A stretch of DNA of 56,311 nucleotides from the NCBI GenBank assembly GCA_964402115.1, contig CAYOBW010000013.1, forward strand, positions 1-56,311, given 5' to 3'. Origin of the DNA: CAYOBW01 sp964402115. GTDB lineage: Bacteria > Verrucomicrobiota > Kiritimatiellia > UBA8416 > CAYOBW01. A program made the translations under genes and the position numbers. This document shows, one piece after another, positions 24,020-35,500 of the stretch. Within the stretch, counting starts at the first letter, position 1. Every line of letters starts with the position of its first letter. The notes under the pieces are model-generated. The model was not told the origin of the DNA, did no database searches, and saw only the letters and a program-made list of their open reading frames with translations.

Positions 24020-25420
24020 ATGAAGGCCGTGATCCGGAACGCTGCCGGCGTGGCGGAAAAGAAGCAGCTGTTGATCGGCCTGGACCTTGGCACCAGCGTC
24101 ATCAAAGGGGTCCTGATGCGCGGTGACGGCGAGGTCCTGGCCGAGGCGACGGCGAAGACCGGCTTGCTTCAGCCGCGCGAGGGCTGGGTTGAGGTCGCTC
24201 CGGAGACGCACTACCGGGCCGTCTGCGGCGTCATTCGCGAGCTGGCGGCTGCCGCGCCAGCCGACGTGGCGGCGCTCGCCATGGCGTGCGCGTCCGGAAA
24301 CACCCTGCTGACGGATGCGCGCGGGCAACCGCTCACGCCGGTCATCAACTGGATGGATCGGCGGGCGGAACTGGACCCGCCGGCGGCGCTGCGCGGCCTC
24401 TCGTCCGCCGCACTCGCCAGGATCACCGGCTGGCCTTGCGTGGACAGCTTTCCCCTGGCGCACCTGGCCTGGCTGCGCGAGCACGAACCGGAGCTCTTCC
24501 GGACAGCTGACCACTACGCCATGGATACGGACTGGCTGCTGTACCGGCTGACCGGTCTCTGGCGCATGGATCATTCCACGGCCACTACCTTTCATCTGCA
24601 GGACCAGGTCCGGGGCGCCTACCATCCGCCGCTGCTCAAACTGCTGGGCATCCCGCTGTCGAAGCTCTCGCCGCTGACGCGCTCCGGCATGGCCATCGGG
24701 CCGCTGACCGCTCAGGCTGCGCGCGATACGGGTCTGACCGCGCGAACCCTCGTGGTCACCGGCAGCTTCGACCACCCGGCGGCCGCGCTTGCCGTCGGCG
24801 TGGTCGCGCCCGGCCGACTGATGCTGTCCTGCGGCACGTCGTGGGTGGGTCTTATCCCGCATCCGGACCGCGATCTCATCCTGCAGGCCGGCATGCTCTG
24901 CGATCCGTTTCTGTCGGCCGGCGGCGGTCCGTGGGCGGGGATGTTCTCCGTGCCCCGCATCGGCCGGGCGATCGACTGGTACATCGCACACGCCATCGCG
25001 CCGGATGAACCGGAGCCGATGCGCGTGTTCAATGACCTGGCGGCGCAGGCCGAGGCGGGCGCCGGCGGCCTGACGATCGACCTGCGCGAGCCGCCGCGGC
25101 TGCCGCGCGCCGGGCGCGCCGACATCAGCCGCGCCGTGATGGAGGGCGCTGCCCGGCTGGTGAACGAGAAACTCGTTGCCTTGAGGCCGCATGGCCTGCG
25201 CTTCGAGCAAGCGGTCATGGTGGGCGGACCCTCGCGGAGCCCGGTGTGGCCGGAGATCGTCGCCGGGATCACCGGGTTGGCCGTCACGATTGCCGGCCGC
25301 TCCGCGGGAGCGCGCGGGGCGGCCATGCTGGCCGGGATGGGGGCCGGACTCGATTTCGCGACGGCAGAACCCGATAGTCAACAAGGGGCACTCAGCCTCC
25401 AAGAGGCCGGTGCGCGATGA
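24020..25420 (+). CDS. FGGY-family carbohydrate kinase
   Basis: This 466-residue ATP-dependent sugar kinase belongs to the FGGY group (xylulokinase, ribulokinase, fuculokinase, rhamnulokinase and relatives). The first phosphate-binding element is LIGLDLGTSVIKGVLMRGDG. Substrate-site segments are PVINWMDRRAEL and MDTDWLLYRLTGLWRMD; the second ATP-domain element is RLMLSCGTSWVGL, and EQAVMVGGPSRSPVW closes the actin-like fold. It would phosphorylate the keto-sugar made by the isomerase encoded two genes downstream. TAAGGA lies about 18 bp upstream of ATG 24020, so the ribosome site is only moderate. The stop overlaps the amidohydrolase start (ATGA at 25417). The exact sugar cannot be told from sequence. 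Confidence 0.92.
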   Translation: MKAVIRNAAGVAEKKQLLIGLDLGTSVIKGVLMRGDGEVLAEATAKTGLLQPREGWVEVAPETHYRAVCGVIRELAAAAPADVAALAMACASGNTLLTDARGQPLTPVINWMDRRAELDPPAALRGLSSAALARITGWPCVDSFPLAHLAWLREHEPELFRTADHYAMDTDWLLYRLTGLWRMDHSTATTFHLQDQVRGAYHPPLLKLLGIPLSKLSPLTRSGMAIGPLTAQAARDTGLTARTLVVTGSFDHPAAALAVGVVAPGRLMLSCGTSWVGLIPHPDRDLILQAGMLCDPFLSAGGGPWAGMFSVPRIGRAIDWYIAHAIAPDEPEPMRVFNDLAAQAEAGAGGLTIDLREPPRLPRAGRADISRAVMEGAARLVNEKLVALRPHGLRFEQAVMVGGPSRSPVWPEIVAGITGLAVTIAGRSAGARGAAMLAGMGAGLDFATAEPDSQQGALSLQEAGAR

Positions 25421-26466
25421 ACATCGATTTCCAGGAAACGGACCGCCGCTTCTACGATCGGGAACTGCGCGGATTCCTGCCGGGCAGGATCTTCGACGCC
25501 CACGTACACTTCTTCGACCGCTCCTGCCTCGTGCCGGGTGCGACGTTCCCGGCCCGGCACTGCTACGGGAAGTTCGGCGGCGCCTTTGCTCCGTCCGATT
25601 ACGTGGCGTGGGCCGCCGCCGCCCTCCCCGGGGTGAAAATCCACGCGAACAGCTTCGGCCACCCCGGCCCCGAGAGCGACCGCGAGGCCTCGGCGGCCTA
25701 CACGGGGCGCGTCTCGGACAACCGGCGCTTCCACGGGATGGCGCTGGTCGCGCCGGGCGATTCGGCCGAGGCGGTGCGACGGCGCGTCGAGGCGAACCGG
25801 CTCGTCGGGTTCAAGCCGTACCCGGACTTCGTCGAAGGCAAGGCGACCGGCGACGTCACGCTGCACGACATGCTGCCCGCGGCGCACATGGCGGTGGCCG
25901 ATGAGCTCGGGCTGGCGCTCACCGTCCACATTCCGCGGCCGGGGCGCCTGGCCGACCCCGTCAACCAGGCGCAGATGGTCGAGCTGTGCCGCCGCTATCC
26001 GCGCGCCCGGCTCGTGTTCGCGCACATCGGCCGCGCCTACTACCTGCGCAACGCCCTGGGGTTCCTCGCCGGCATCGCCGCCTGTCCCAACGCCTACCTC
26101 GACACCGCCATGGTCAATCACGAGGGCGTGCTGGAGCACGCCTTCCGCAACTTCCCGCGCGACCGCATCCTGTTCGGGTCCGATGCCCCCATTGCCCTGC
26201 TGCGCGGCAAGTCGGTGGAGGTCAACGACCAATACGCCTACCTGATGGGCGAGGACTACGCGATCGGCACCACGATCCACGACGCCAACCGCGCCGTCAC
26301 CTTCACGACTTTCTTCTACGAGCAGCTGCGCGGCATCCGGCTCGCGGCGGAGCGGGCCGGCCTGGGAACGCGCGCGCTCGAGGACCTGTTCTTCAATAAC
26401 GCCGACCGGCTGTTCCGGTCGGTGGCAGCGAACAACTACGGCACGAAACAGGACGGTGTCCTATGA
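25417..26466 (+). CDS. Amidohydrolase-2 family metal-dependent hydrolase
   Basis: This 349-residue TIM-barrel hydrolase has the amidohydrolase metal-site pattern. DAHVHFF at residues 29-35 supplies the first His pair. LTVHIPRPGRL and LVFAHIGRAYYLRN supply the strand-5 and strand-6 His residues, and ILFGSDAPIALL supplies the C-terminal Asp. Relatives include sugar lactonases (for example fucono-lactonase-type), decarboxylases and amide hydrolases. In this operon a lactonase acting after a sugar dehydrogenase is the most sensible guess, but deamination or amide cleavage is equally possible given the nearby transaminase. It is coupled by ATGA on both sides (25417 and 26463). Confidence 0.85.
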   Translation: MNIDFQETDRRFYDRELRGFLPGRIFDAHVHFFDRSCLVPGATFPARHCYGKFGGAFAPSDYVAWAAAALPGVKIHANSFGHPGPESDREASAAYTGRVSDNRRFHGMALVAPGDSAEAVRRRVEANRLVGFKPYPDFVEGKATGDVTLHDMLPAAHMAVADELGLALTVHIPRPGRLADPVNQAQMVELCRRYPRARLVFAHIGRAYYLRNALGFLAGIAACPNAYLDTAMVNHEGVLEHAFRNFPRDRILFGSDAPIALLRGKSVEVNDQYAYLMGEDYAIGTTIHDANRAVTFTTFFYEQLRGIRLAAERAGLGTRALEDLFFNNADRLFRSVAANNYGTKQDGVL

Positions 26467-27869
26467 CGTTGGAAGCCAAGCCAAGCGTGGGGCTTTTGCC
26501 CTTCTACCTGATGCTCTATGACGAGGTGCTGCCCGCCTGCCGCGAGAGCTTCGCCGGCTACCAGGAACGCCTGGTCACGGGGCTTGAGGCGCGGGGGATC
26601 GCCGTGCGGCGCGCCCCGATCTGCCGCGTCGCGGGGGAGTTCGCGGACGCCGTGCGGCAGTTCGAGAAAGACCGTGTCGATGCCATTGTCACGCTGCACC
26701 TGGCTTACTCGCCCTCGCTGGAGGCCGTTGAGGCGCTTTGCGGCACGTCGCTGCCGATCGTCATGCTGGACGCCACCATGGACGCCGGCTTCGGCGTCGG
26801 CGTCGCGCCCGAACGGCTCATGCAGAACCATGGCATTCATGGCGTCATGGACCTTGCGTCCGTGCTGCGGCGGCGCAGCCGGCCCTACGAGATCGTGGCC
26901 GGTCATGACTCCGATCCGCGGACGCTCGACCGGGTCGCCGGGCATGCCCGCGCCGCTTGCGCAGCGCGGTCCCTGCGCGGCACCCGCGCGCTGCGCGTCG
27001 GGCCGACGTTCAAGGGGATGGGCGACTTCCAGGTCGATGAGGCCATCCTGTCGGCCGCGCTCGGCATCGGGGTGCGGGAGATCGACCTCGGGGTGCTGGA
27101 TGAGGCGGTCCGGCGGGTGACGGACGAGGCCGTGGCCGGTGAGTTGGCGGGCGATCGCGCGCGGTTCCTCTGCAGCCTCCCCGCGGAGGCGCACGAGCGC
27201 TCCGTGCGCGTCGGCCTCGGGCTGCGCCGCGTCCTGGAGGAGGGCGGTCACTCGGCTTTCAGCGTCAATTTCCAGGCCTTCGACCGGGCCGACCGTCCCG
27301 CCAACACCATGCCGTTCCTCGAGGTTTCCAAGGCGATGGAGCGCGGCATCGGGTACGCCGGCGAAGGCGATGTCCTGACGGCGGCCCTGGTCGGCGCGCT
27401 CGCCAGGGCGTTCGGCGAGGTCACGTTCACGGAGGTTTTCTGCCCCGACTGGAGCGGGGACAGCCTCTTTCTCTCCCACATGGGCGAGATCAGTCCGGCC
27501 GTGGCCGGCGACCGGCCGCGCCTGGTCGCCAAGCCGCCGTTCAGCGGCGGATCGCTCAATCCCGCGATCCTGACCTGCGCCGTGAAGCCGGGGTCCGCGG
27601 TCTTCGTCAACCTGGCGCCGGGGCCGAACGACTCCTTCTCGCTGATCGTGGCGCCGGTGGAGGTGCTGGCCGAAGATGCCTCGCTCAAGCCGGCGATGCG
27701 TGACATCATCCGCGCGTGGGTCCGTCCGCGCGGCACGGTCGGCGATTTCCTCGAGGCCTACTCCCGCGCCGGTGGAACGCACCACAGCGCGTTGCTGCTC
27801 GGGGACCATGGCGCGGCGGTGGCGGCGTTCGGTCGATTGCTCGGCGTTGAGGTCTGCACCATTCAATAA
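26463..27869 (+). CDS. L-arabinose/L-fucose isomerase-like protein
   Basis: This 468-residue aldose-ketose isomerase of the AraA/FucI superfamily probably converts an aldose to a ketose for the adjacent FGGY kinase. Putative metal ligands are Glu301 (YAGEGDVL), Glu324 (FTEVF), His339 (LSHMGEIS) and His440 (GTHHSALLLGDH). Their order and spacing match the Mn site of E. coli AraA (Glu306, Glu333, His350, His450). The N-terminal half has the Rossmann-like substrate-binding regions (VGLLPFYLMLYDEVL, DAIVTLHLAYSPSLEAVE). Overall it is a divergent, unassigned subfamily, so arabinose or fucose specificity should not be assumed. The start overlaps the amidohydrolase stop (ATGA); the transporter begins one base after its stop. 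Confidence 0.85.
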   Translation: MTLEAKPSVGLLPFYLMLYDEVLPACRESFAGYQERLVTGLEARGIAVRRAPICRVAGEFADAVRQFEKDRVDAIVTLHLAYSPSLEAVEALCGTSLPIVMLDATMDAGFGVGVAPERLMQNHGIHGVMDLASVLRRRSRPYEIVAGHDSDPRTLDRVAGHARAACAARSLRGTRALRVGPTFKGMGDFQVDEAILSAALGIGVREIDLGVLDEAVRRVTDEAVAGELAGDRARFLCSLPAEAHERSVRVGLGLRRVLEEGGHSAFSVNFQAFDRADRPANTMPFLEVSKAMERGIGYAGEGDVLTAALVGALARAFGEVTFTEVFCPDWSGDSLFLSHMGEISPAVAGDRPRLVAKPPFSGGSLNPAILTCAVKPGSAVFVNLAPGPNDSFSLIVAPVEVLAEDASLKPAMRDIIRAWVRPRGTVGDFLEAYSRAGGTHHSALLLGDHGAAVAAFGRLLGVEVCTIQ

Positions 27870-27870
27870 T

Positions 27871-29457
27871 ATGAAACTGACATTGCTGGATATGACGATT
27901 TTCGCCGCGTATTTCGCGGTGCTTGGGCTGGTCGGGTGGTGGGCGAGCCGGCGGGCGGGTGCGAGCCGGCGCGACTACTTCCTGGCCGGCGACAAACTGC
28001 CGTGGTGGATGGTCGGCGGCAGTATCGTGGCGGCCAACATCAGCAGCCACCATTTCATCGGCGTCATCGGCACGGCCTACAGCCGCGGGTTTGTGGCGAT
28101 CGTGATCGAGTGGGGCGCGATCCTGATCGGGTTCAACGCGCTGCTGTGGGTGTTCCTGCCCTTCTACTTGCGCAACGGCTTCTACACCATGCCGGAGTTC
28201 CTCCAGAAACGGTTCGACGGCCGGGTGCGGATGACCTACACGGTGCTGATCCTGATCACGTACGTATTCGTCGAGGTCAGCGCCGTGCTGTACCTGGGCG
28301 CGGTAGCGCTGAACTCGTTGTTCGGCCTGCCGCTGGCGATCAGCATCGTGCTCATGGCCGTGTTTACCGGCCTCTACACGGTGGCCGGCGGGCTGCGGGC
28401 CGTGGTGTACACCGAGATGCTCCAGCTGGCCGTGCTGCTGACCGGCGGACTCGTGCTGGCGGGGGCCACGCTGCGGGCGGTGGGCGGCTGGGAAGGGTTC
28501 GTGGCGACCTCCGGCTCCTGGCACTTGATCCTGCCGGCCACCGACCCGGATTTCCCGTGGACCATGTACCTCGGCGGGATCGTCTGCGTCAGCGTTTTCT
28601 ACTGCGCCGCCAACCAGTTCATCGTCCAGCGGACGCTGGCGGCCCGGAACGAGTGGCATGCGCGGATGGGCGTGGTGTTCACCCAGTACCTCAAGTTCTT
28701 CCTGCCGCTCATCATCGTCGTGCCGGGACTGCTGGCCCCGCAGTTGTTCCCCAATCTGGCGAAGCCGGACCTGGCCTTCCCGACGCTGGTCCAGAACCTC
28801 CTGCCCAGCGGGCTGGTCGGGTTGGTCATGGCCGGGCTGATCGCGGCGGTGATGTCACACCTGTCCGGCGCGGTCAACGCCTGCTCGACAATCCTCACGG
28901 TGGACGTTTACCAGTCGCTGATCAATCGCCAGGCCACCGACGCGCAAGCGGTCCGGTTCGGGCGGTTGATGGCCCTGGTCGTGTTCGCGCTCGGCATCCT
29001 GTGGTCGTTCGTGCTCGTCAGGCACTCCGACAAGCCGGTGTTCATCTACCTGCTGAGCGCCTACGGCTATGTGACGCCCGGCATCGCGACGCTGTTTCTC
29101 ATGGGTATCTTCTGGCGGCGCACGACCAGTGCCGGCGCCTTGACGGCCGGGCTGTTGACGATTCCCCTGTCGCTGGCGATCGAGAAGCTGGCGCCACTGC
29201 TGGCGCCGGAGCTCGCCCGCTACCTCACGCCGTTCTGGAACCGGACCGGTCTCGTGTTCTGGACCTGCATGGCCGTCTGCGCGTTGGTCAGTCTCTGGAC
29301 ACAGCCGAAACCGGCGGCGCAACTGGAAGGTCTGATCTGGACCAAGGCCAGCTTGCGCCTGCCGGCTGACCAGCGCGGTCATGGCCTGCGCAACCCGACG
29401 CTTTGGTGGGCGCTGGTGACCCTCGCGGTCTTGTACTTCTACTTCCGCTATTGGTGA
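27871..29457 (+). CDS. Sodium:solute symporter (SSS family)
   Basis: This 528-residue inner-membrane symporter has about 13-14 hydrophobic segments of the SSS/SLC5 (SGLT, PutP) family, using a sodium gradient to import a sugar or polyol. Typical segments are RRDYFLAGDKLPWWMVGGS, ANISSHHFIGVIGTAYSRG, the TVAGGLRAVVYTEMLQ loop, YCAANQFIVQRTLAARNEWHA in simplified form, and AAVMSHLSGAVNACSTIL, which holds the Na2-site Ser residues. ATG 27871 lies one base after the isomerase stop, so it is the last member of the operon begun at 18873. A transporter at the end of an isomerase/kinase/dehydrogenase operon implies that the imported compound is the pathway substrate. Confidence 0.95.
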   Translation: MKLTLLDMTIFAAYFAVLGLVGWWASRRAGASRRDYFLAGDKLPWWMVGGSIVAANISSHHFIGVIGTAYSRGFVAIVIEWGAILIGFNALLWVFLPFYLRNGFYTMPEFLQKRFDGRVRMTYTVLILITYVFVEVSAVLYLGAVALNSLFGLPLAISIVLMAVFTGLYTVAGGLRAVVYTEMLQLAVLLTGGLVLAGATLRAVGGWEGFVATSGSWHLILPATDPDFPWTMYLGGIVCVSVFYCAANQFIVQRTLAARNEWHARMGVVFTQYLKFFLPLIIVVPGLLAPQLFPNLAKPDLAFPTLVQNLLPSGLVGLVMAGLIAAVMSHLSGAVNACSTILTVDVYQSLINRQATDAQAVRFGRLMALVVFALGILWSFVLVRHSDKPVFIYLLSAYGYVTPGIATLFLMGIFWRRTTSAGALTAGLLTIPLSLAIEKLAPLLAPELARYLTPFWNRTGLVFWTCMAVCALVSLWTQPKPAAQLEGLIWTKASLRLPADQRGHGLRNPTLWWALVTLAVLYFYFRYW

Positions 29458-29491
29458 GTCCGCGATGCGCCATTGACATCCCTGTTGGTGC

Positions 29492-29514
29492 CCCGCCGGC
29501 AAGGATCTGGCGGG
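29492..29514 (+). terminator. Hairpin between the SSS gene and the giant LTD gene
   Basis: CCCGCC (29492-29497) and GGCGGG (29509-29514) can pair across an 11-base loop in the 121-bp gap 29458-29578. There is no T-tract, so it is at best a weak terminator candidate. Confidence 0.3.
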
Positions 29515-29578
29515 CCCGGCGGACGCGCTCCACGATGCACGTGGGGCGAAAGATCGCACGAGAAGCAGGCTTGAGAGC

Positions 29579-32500
29579 ATGAAGCCACTATCATCCGCCG
29601 TGACACTGCCGCTGGCCCTGCTTCTGCTGGGCGCCGCAGCTGCGCAGGCGCGTTCCGGCTTCTACGATTTTGGGACGAACCCCAACCTCGCGACCGAGTG
29701 GACGAAGTACGTTTCCATCCCCAGCGACACCGTGACGTTCGCCTGGAATGGCACTGACAAGGACCTGGATGTGGTCAAGCCGCGCGGCCAGGGCGGCGCG
29801 GGGCTGTACTGCACAGGCGACACGCGCTCGCCGGCCGATCCCGTGACGCTGACCGTCAAGTCGCTCAGCTTGACGTCGGGCGCGTGGGGCTTCCTGGGGC
29901 TGATGATCTCCGCGGTCCCTCAACCCGGCTACGTCAGCACCTACGATGATTCCTATACGTTGCGGCTGCGGCCGTATGGTTGGCCGGCCTGTCGCTTCGA
30001 GGTCGCTCGAACGTACCTGGACGGAACTGACAGCTACCTGCTGTACACGGGTCCCGAGCAGCCGTACGCCGGCCCGTATGTCCTCGGCATCGAGCGCGTG
30101 GGCGCCGACTACGTCTTCAAGGTCAACGGCGCCACGCTGTACACGACCGGCACCGCCGCGGGCGACTTCTACGACACGGCCGCCAAAGACGCGCTGGTCT
30201 ACTACCAGATCGTGGCGGCCGGTGAAATCGACATGGCCGCGACGGTGGACGATTTCGGCGTGCCCGTCGCGGTCACGAATGTCGCCGTTACGTTGGACGG
30301 CAGCGTCACCGGTGACAGCATCGCGTCCAACGCGCCCGCGGGGACGCGCGTCGGGAGGTTGAGCATGGTCAACACCAACCGCGCGGGATTCGCGTATGCG
30401 CTGGACGCGGGCGGCGACACGACGCACTTCGACATTCCCGCCGGCACGAGCAACCTGGTCATCCGTTCGCCCCTCGGCGCCGGCCCGTATACCCTCAAGA
30501 TCGTGGGCGCGAAGCCCGGCTTCGCGGTCACCAACGCGTTCAGGATCGCGGTCACGGCTCCCATGACCGTCTCCCTGTCCGGCACCTTCACCACCAACAC
30601 CGCGGCGGGCGTGCAGATCGGCACGCTGAACATGGTAAACGCTGCGTCCCAGGACGGCTTTGCGTATGCCCTGGATGCGCGTGGCGACACGACGCACTTT
30701 GCCATTCGCGACACGAGCAAACTCCTGACGGCCGCGCCGCTCGCCGCCGGCTCGTACGAGATCGTGATCATGGCGACCCACGCAGCCGACGGTTTCTGGG
30801 TGACCAACGCCTTCACGATCACGGTCATTGCTCCAGACCCGGCGCTGCTGCCCTCCAGCAGGCACACGCCGGTGATTATCTCGGAAATCATGTACCATCC
30901 GCGGGGGCGCGGCGACGGGCTGAGCGGCGAGTTCGTGGAGTTGTACAACACGCAACTGCTGGACATCGACGTGGGCGGGTGGCGGCTGACCGGCGAGATC
31001 GATTACACATTCCCGCCCGGAACCTGGCTGGGCGGGCGCCGCGGCCTGCTCGTGGCGCAAGACCCGGCTGCCTACCGCGAGATCTCGAACGTGCTCGGGC
31101 CTTATGCCGGCGCGCTGGACAACGCCGGAGGAACGGTGCGGCTGCGGAACCGGCAGGGCGCCCTGCTGCTTGAGGCGGCATACTCCGGCGCCCCCCCCTG
31201 GCCGGCGGCCGCGGACGGCGCCGGACACTCGCTGACGCTGGCCCGGCCCGACTACGGCGAGAGCGATGTCCGGGCCTGGGCCGCGAGCAGTACCATCGGC
31301 GGAACGCCGAACCGGCCGGACGCGAACGTGCGCCACGGGTACGAGGGCGTGGTCATCAACGAGTTCCTGGCGCACACGGACCCGCCCCTGCTGGATGCCA
31401 TCGAGCTCTTCAACGCCAGCAGCGCGGGCGTCGACCTGTCGGGCTGTTGGCTCAGCGACAGCGCGGCCACCAACAGGTTCAGAATCCCGGACGGAACCGT
31501 GATCGGGCCGCGCGGTTTTCTGGTTTACTCCAACCAGCTTGGGTTTGCCTTGAGCATGAGCGGCGGCGGGATTTACCTGGTGAGTGCGAATCAGGCCGCG
31601 GTCGTCAACGGCGTGACGTATCCCGCCCAGGCGAACGCGGTTTCGTGCGGCCGGTATCCGGATGGGATGCCCGGCCTGCAGCCCTTGTCGGCGCGTACGC
31701 TGGGCGCGCGCAACGCGCCGCCGCTGGCACGCGACGTCGTCATCAACGAGCTCATGTATCATCCGATCAGTGGGTACGAGCGCGACCAGTACATCGAGCT
31801 GCACAACCGCGGCGTCGCGGCAATCGGCGTCGGCGGCTGGCGCTTCACGGACGGGGTGGACTTCACGATTCCCGCGGGGACGGTCATCCCGCCGGCCGGG
31901 TACCTGGTGATCGCCGCGAACCTCACGAACCTGTTGGCGCGGTATCCGCAGCTCAGCGCCGCCAACGCCGTGGGCGACTTCGGCGGCAGTCTGTCGTTCC
32001 GCGGCGAACGCCTGGTGCTGTCACGTCCCGAGGATCCGGACCTGCCCTTCCAGGATTTCGTGACCGTGGACGAGGTGACGTATGCGGACGGCTGGGGCCG
32101 GTGGACGGACGGCGGCGGCAGCAGCCTGGAGCTGCGGGATCCGCGCAGCGACAACCAGCTGGGCATGAACTGGGCCGGGAGCGACGAAACGCAGAAGGCG
32201 CCGTGGACGGTCGTCGACTACATGGATGAGGTGTCCAACGGGAGCGCCGAACTTAACGGGACGAGCCCGTACACCAGTCCGTTCGAGGTCGTGGCGCTGA
32301 TGGCCGGCGAGTACGTTGTGGACGACATCGCCATGACGTCAGGCTCCACAACCTACTTCTCGGACGGCTTTGAGGCCGGCACAAGCGGATGGACATTCCG
32401 CGGCAGTCACCACCGGTCCAGCGTGGAGGCCGGGCAGGGACATGCCGGATCGGCGGGCCTCCACATCCGGTCAAGTGACCGTGGGGAATTCTCGGGGTAT

Positions 32501-35500
32501 TACCCGTTCTTCGAGAATCATGCGCAGAAGAACATGCTCACGGCGCCGCAGCCTGGAGCAGTGGCCAGGATTCAGGCCAAAGTGCGCTGGCTTGGCGGCT
32601 TCCCTTACCTGCTCATGGGGTGCCGCGGCTACTGGTGCGCGACTCCCGGCGAGCTGGTCGTCCCGGCCAACCTGGGCAGCCCCGGCTTGCGGAACAGCCG
32701 GTATGCGGGAAATGCGGGGCCGGCGATCGCGGATGTGCTGCACAGCCCGACCCTGCCTCCCGCAGGTTCGAGCGTTGTCGTCACCTGTCGCATCCATGAC
32801 CCCGACGGGATTGGCCCCGTACTCCTGAAGTACCGCGTGGACCCGTCTTATGCCACCAACGCGATCGCGATGCGCGACGACGGCGCCGGGGCGGACGGCG
32901 TGGCCGGCGATGGGATCTACACAGGGGTCCTGCCGGGGCAGTCGTCCGGCGCGCTCGTTGCGTTCGTCATCGATGCGGCTGACCGCACGGCAACGCCCGC
33001 GACCAGTCGCTATCCGTCGAAGGTGGTGCCGCCGGGAGCGCCCGCGCCGGAGTGCCTCGTGGGGTGGGGGTTGACGACGGCGAATGGGATCGGCATGCCA
33101 ACCCATCGCATCCTGGTCACGGCGGCCAACCGCGGCATCCTGAGCACCCTGGGCTACACCTCCAAGCAGCTCGTCGACTGCACGTACATCTACGGAAACC
33201 GCAGGGCTGTCTATGCCGCGGACGTCAGGGAGCGCGGGAACGCCAAGGCGTCCGGTTACGTGGTCAAGTTGCCGAAGGAGAACCGTGTGCTGGGGAGCGA
33301 CGAAATGACGGTGCTGACCAGCGGCGGTCACTACCGAGTCTCCTACCTGCCCTGGCTGTGCCGGGAAGTGGGCGAGCCTGCCGGCTGCGCCGTGCCGATC
33401 GCCTTTGCGTTCGGAACCGGTGCGCTGACGTTCCTGAGCGACTGGCTGCCCCCGTCGACGGAGCTGTGCGGCAACTGGTTCGGCGACGCGGACCCTGAAG
33501 TGTTCAAGAACCTCGACTACAGCGTGGACGCGTTCGGCATGATCACGAACCGGTTCGGGATGAAGAAGACGCGGTACGCCGCGCTCTCCGTCAAGCGTGC
33601 CATGCTCCACCCCAACGACGACTACGCGCAGGTGTTCAAGCTCGCCAGGGCGGCGAACACGACGGGGAACGCCGAGTACATCAAGCGAGTCGAGGCCGTG
33701 GTCAACGTCCGGGGCTGGGCATCCTACTTTGCCCTCGCAGGGTTATTCGGAGACTGGGACAAGTACGGGTACGCCTACTCGCACAACTACTACGTCTACA
33801 TCCCCCGGCACGATCGGGCGCAGTTGCTGTTGCACGACCTGGACCTCGCGTTCGCAAGCATCGGGGTGCAATGGCCGACCGGGAACACGGTTCCAAACCG
33901 CATGTTTGTCAACACGCCGGCATTCAAGCGGGTCTACTGGTCGGTGCTGAAAGACGTCGCGGACGGCCCGATGCTTCCGCAGCGCAGCGACGTGTACTTC
34001 GACAGGATTCGCGACACGGGCATCATGAACGGCTTGGACCTCGGGGACCCCGCGACGTTCAAGCAGGGCGTGGCGACCGCGAGGGCCGCCGTTCTCGCGG
34101 GACTTGCCGCCATCGAGGCCCCCTTTGCGATTACGACCCAGGGCGGGGCGGATTTCGCGGCGCGCATCAACCCGGTGACTCTGTCCGGCACGGCCCCGGT
34201 ACACGTTGAGGCCATCCGCATCAACGGACACGACTATGCCGTCGACTACCCGACCCTCACCGGGTGGGAACTCCGGGTGTGGCTGCAGCCCGGGGCAAAC
34301 GCGCTGGACGTGGTCGGTTACGATCACGCCGGGGCGGTGGTCGGCCGCGACAGCACGACGGTGTCGTACGCCGGCCAGGAAATCGTGCCGGACGGCAGGC
34401 TGGTCATCAACGAGATCATGTATCATCCCGCCGTTCCGTATGCGTCCTACGTGGAGCTGCGCAACTTGTCGACCGATACGCTCAACCTGGGCGGGCTTCG
34501 GATCGAGGGAATCGACGCCGACATCGGTTACGGGAACATGATCGGGCCGACGGGTTTCGTGGTGATCGCGGGCAGCCTGGCCGGCTACCAGGGCGCATAC
34601 ACGAATGCCGAGGCGGTCGTGGGCGCGTTCAACGGCACGCTGGACAACCGCGGGGAAACACTGAGGCTGCTGCGACCGACCGGAAGCAGCGAATGGGTTG
34701 AAATCGACCGGGTGACGTACGGCAACGATCTGCCGTGGCCTCGCGCGGCCGACGGGGGCGGGTGTGCCCTTCAGCTTGTCGACGGCACGCGCGACAACAA
34801 CCGGGTGGGCAACTGGGCCGTCGACCGGACACGGCCGTTCACACCCGGGCGGCCGAACTCGGTCAGCGCGTCGCTGCCGGCGTTTCCGACGGTATGGATC
34901 AACGAGGTGATGCCGACCAACCGTGCCGCCGGCGGCATCACGGACAGTGCCGGGGATCATGATCCCTGGATCGAACTGTACAACGCCGACGGCGGTGCGG
35001 TCGATCTGGGTGCGGGCGGCTTCTACCTGAGCCACAGCTACACCAACCTGACGGCGTGGGCGTTCCCGGCCGGAGCCGTGGTCACGAACGGCAGCCGTCT
35101 GCTGGTCTGGGCGGACGGCGAGCCCGGCGAAGGGAAGCTCCACACCTCGTTCAGGCTGGATGGCGGCGCCGGATGCGTTGTGCTGGCGTGGGTGAACGGC
35201 GGGCGGACGACGGTGGTGGACGCGGTGAGCTACGGGCTCTTGAACGGGGCGTCTTCCTACGGGTCGTATCCGGAAGGCGATCCGTTCAGCCGGCAGGTAT
35301 TCTACGTGCCGACGCCCGGGGTTTCGAACGTCGCCCTGAGCGGCGCGCCGCCGGTCTTCATCAACGAATGGCTGGCGGACAACAAGAGCACGCTGGCCGA
35401 TCCGTCGGACGGGAACTTCGACGACTGGTTCGAGCTGTACAACGCGGGCCCGGAGCGGATCGACCTGGCGGGTTACAGGCTGAACGACCGCTTGCACCCG

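Noticed and set aside
22661..25402. 913-codon antisense frame opposite Gfo/Idh and the FGGY kinase
   Set aside because: Spans two real genes and their gap, with no recognisable domain; third-position GC supports the plus-strand genes.
29473..29478. Perfect TTGACA as a -35 for the giant LTD gene
   Set aside because: No -10-like hexamer at 16-19 bp spacing; the spacer region is GC-rich and forms a hairpin instead.
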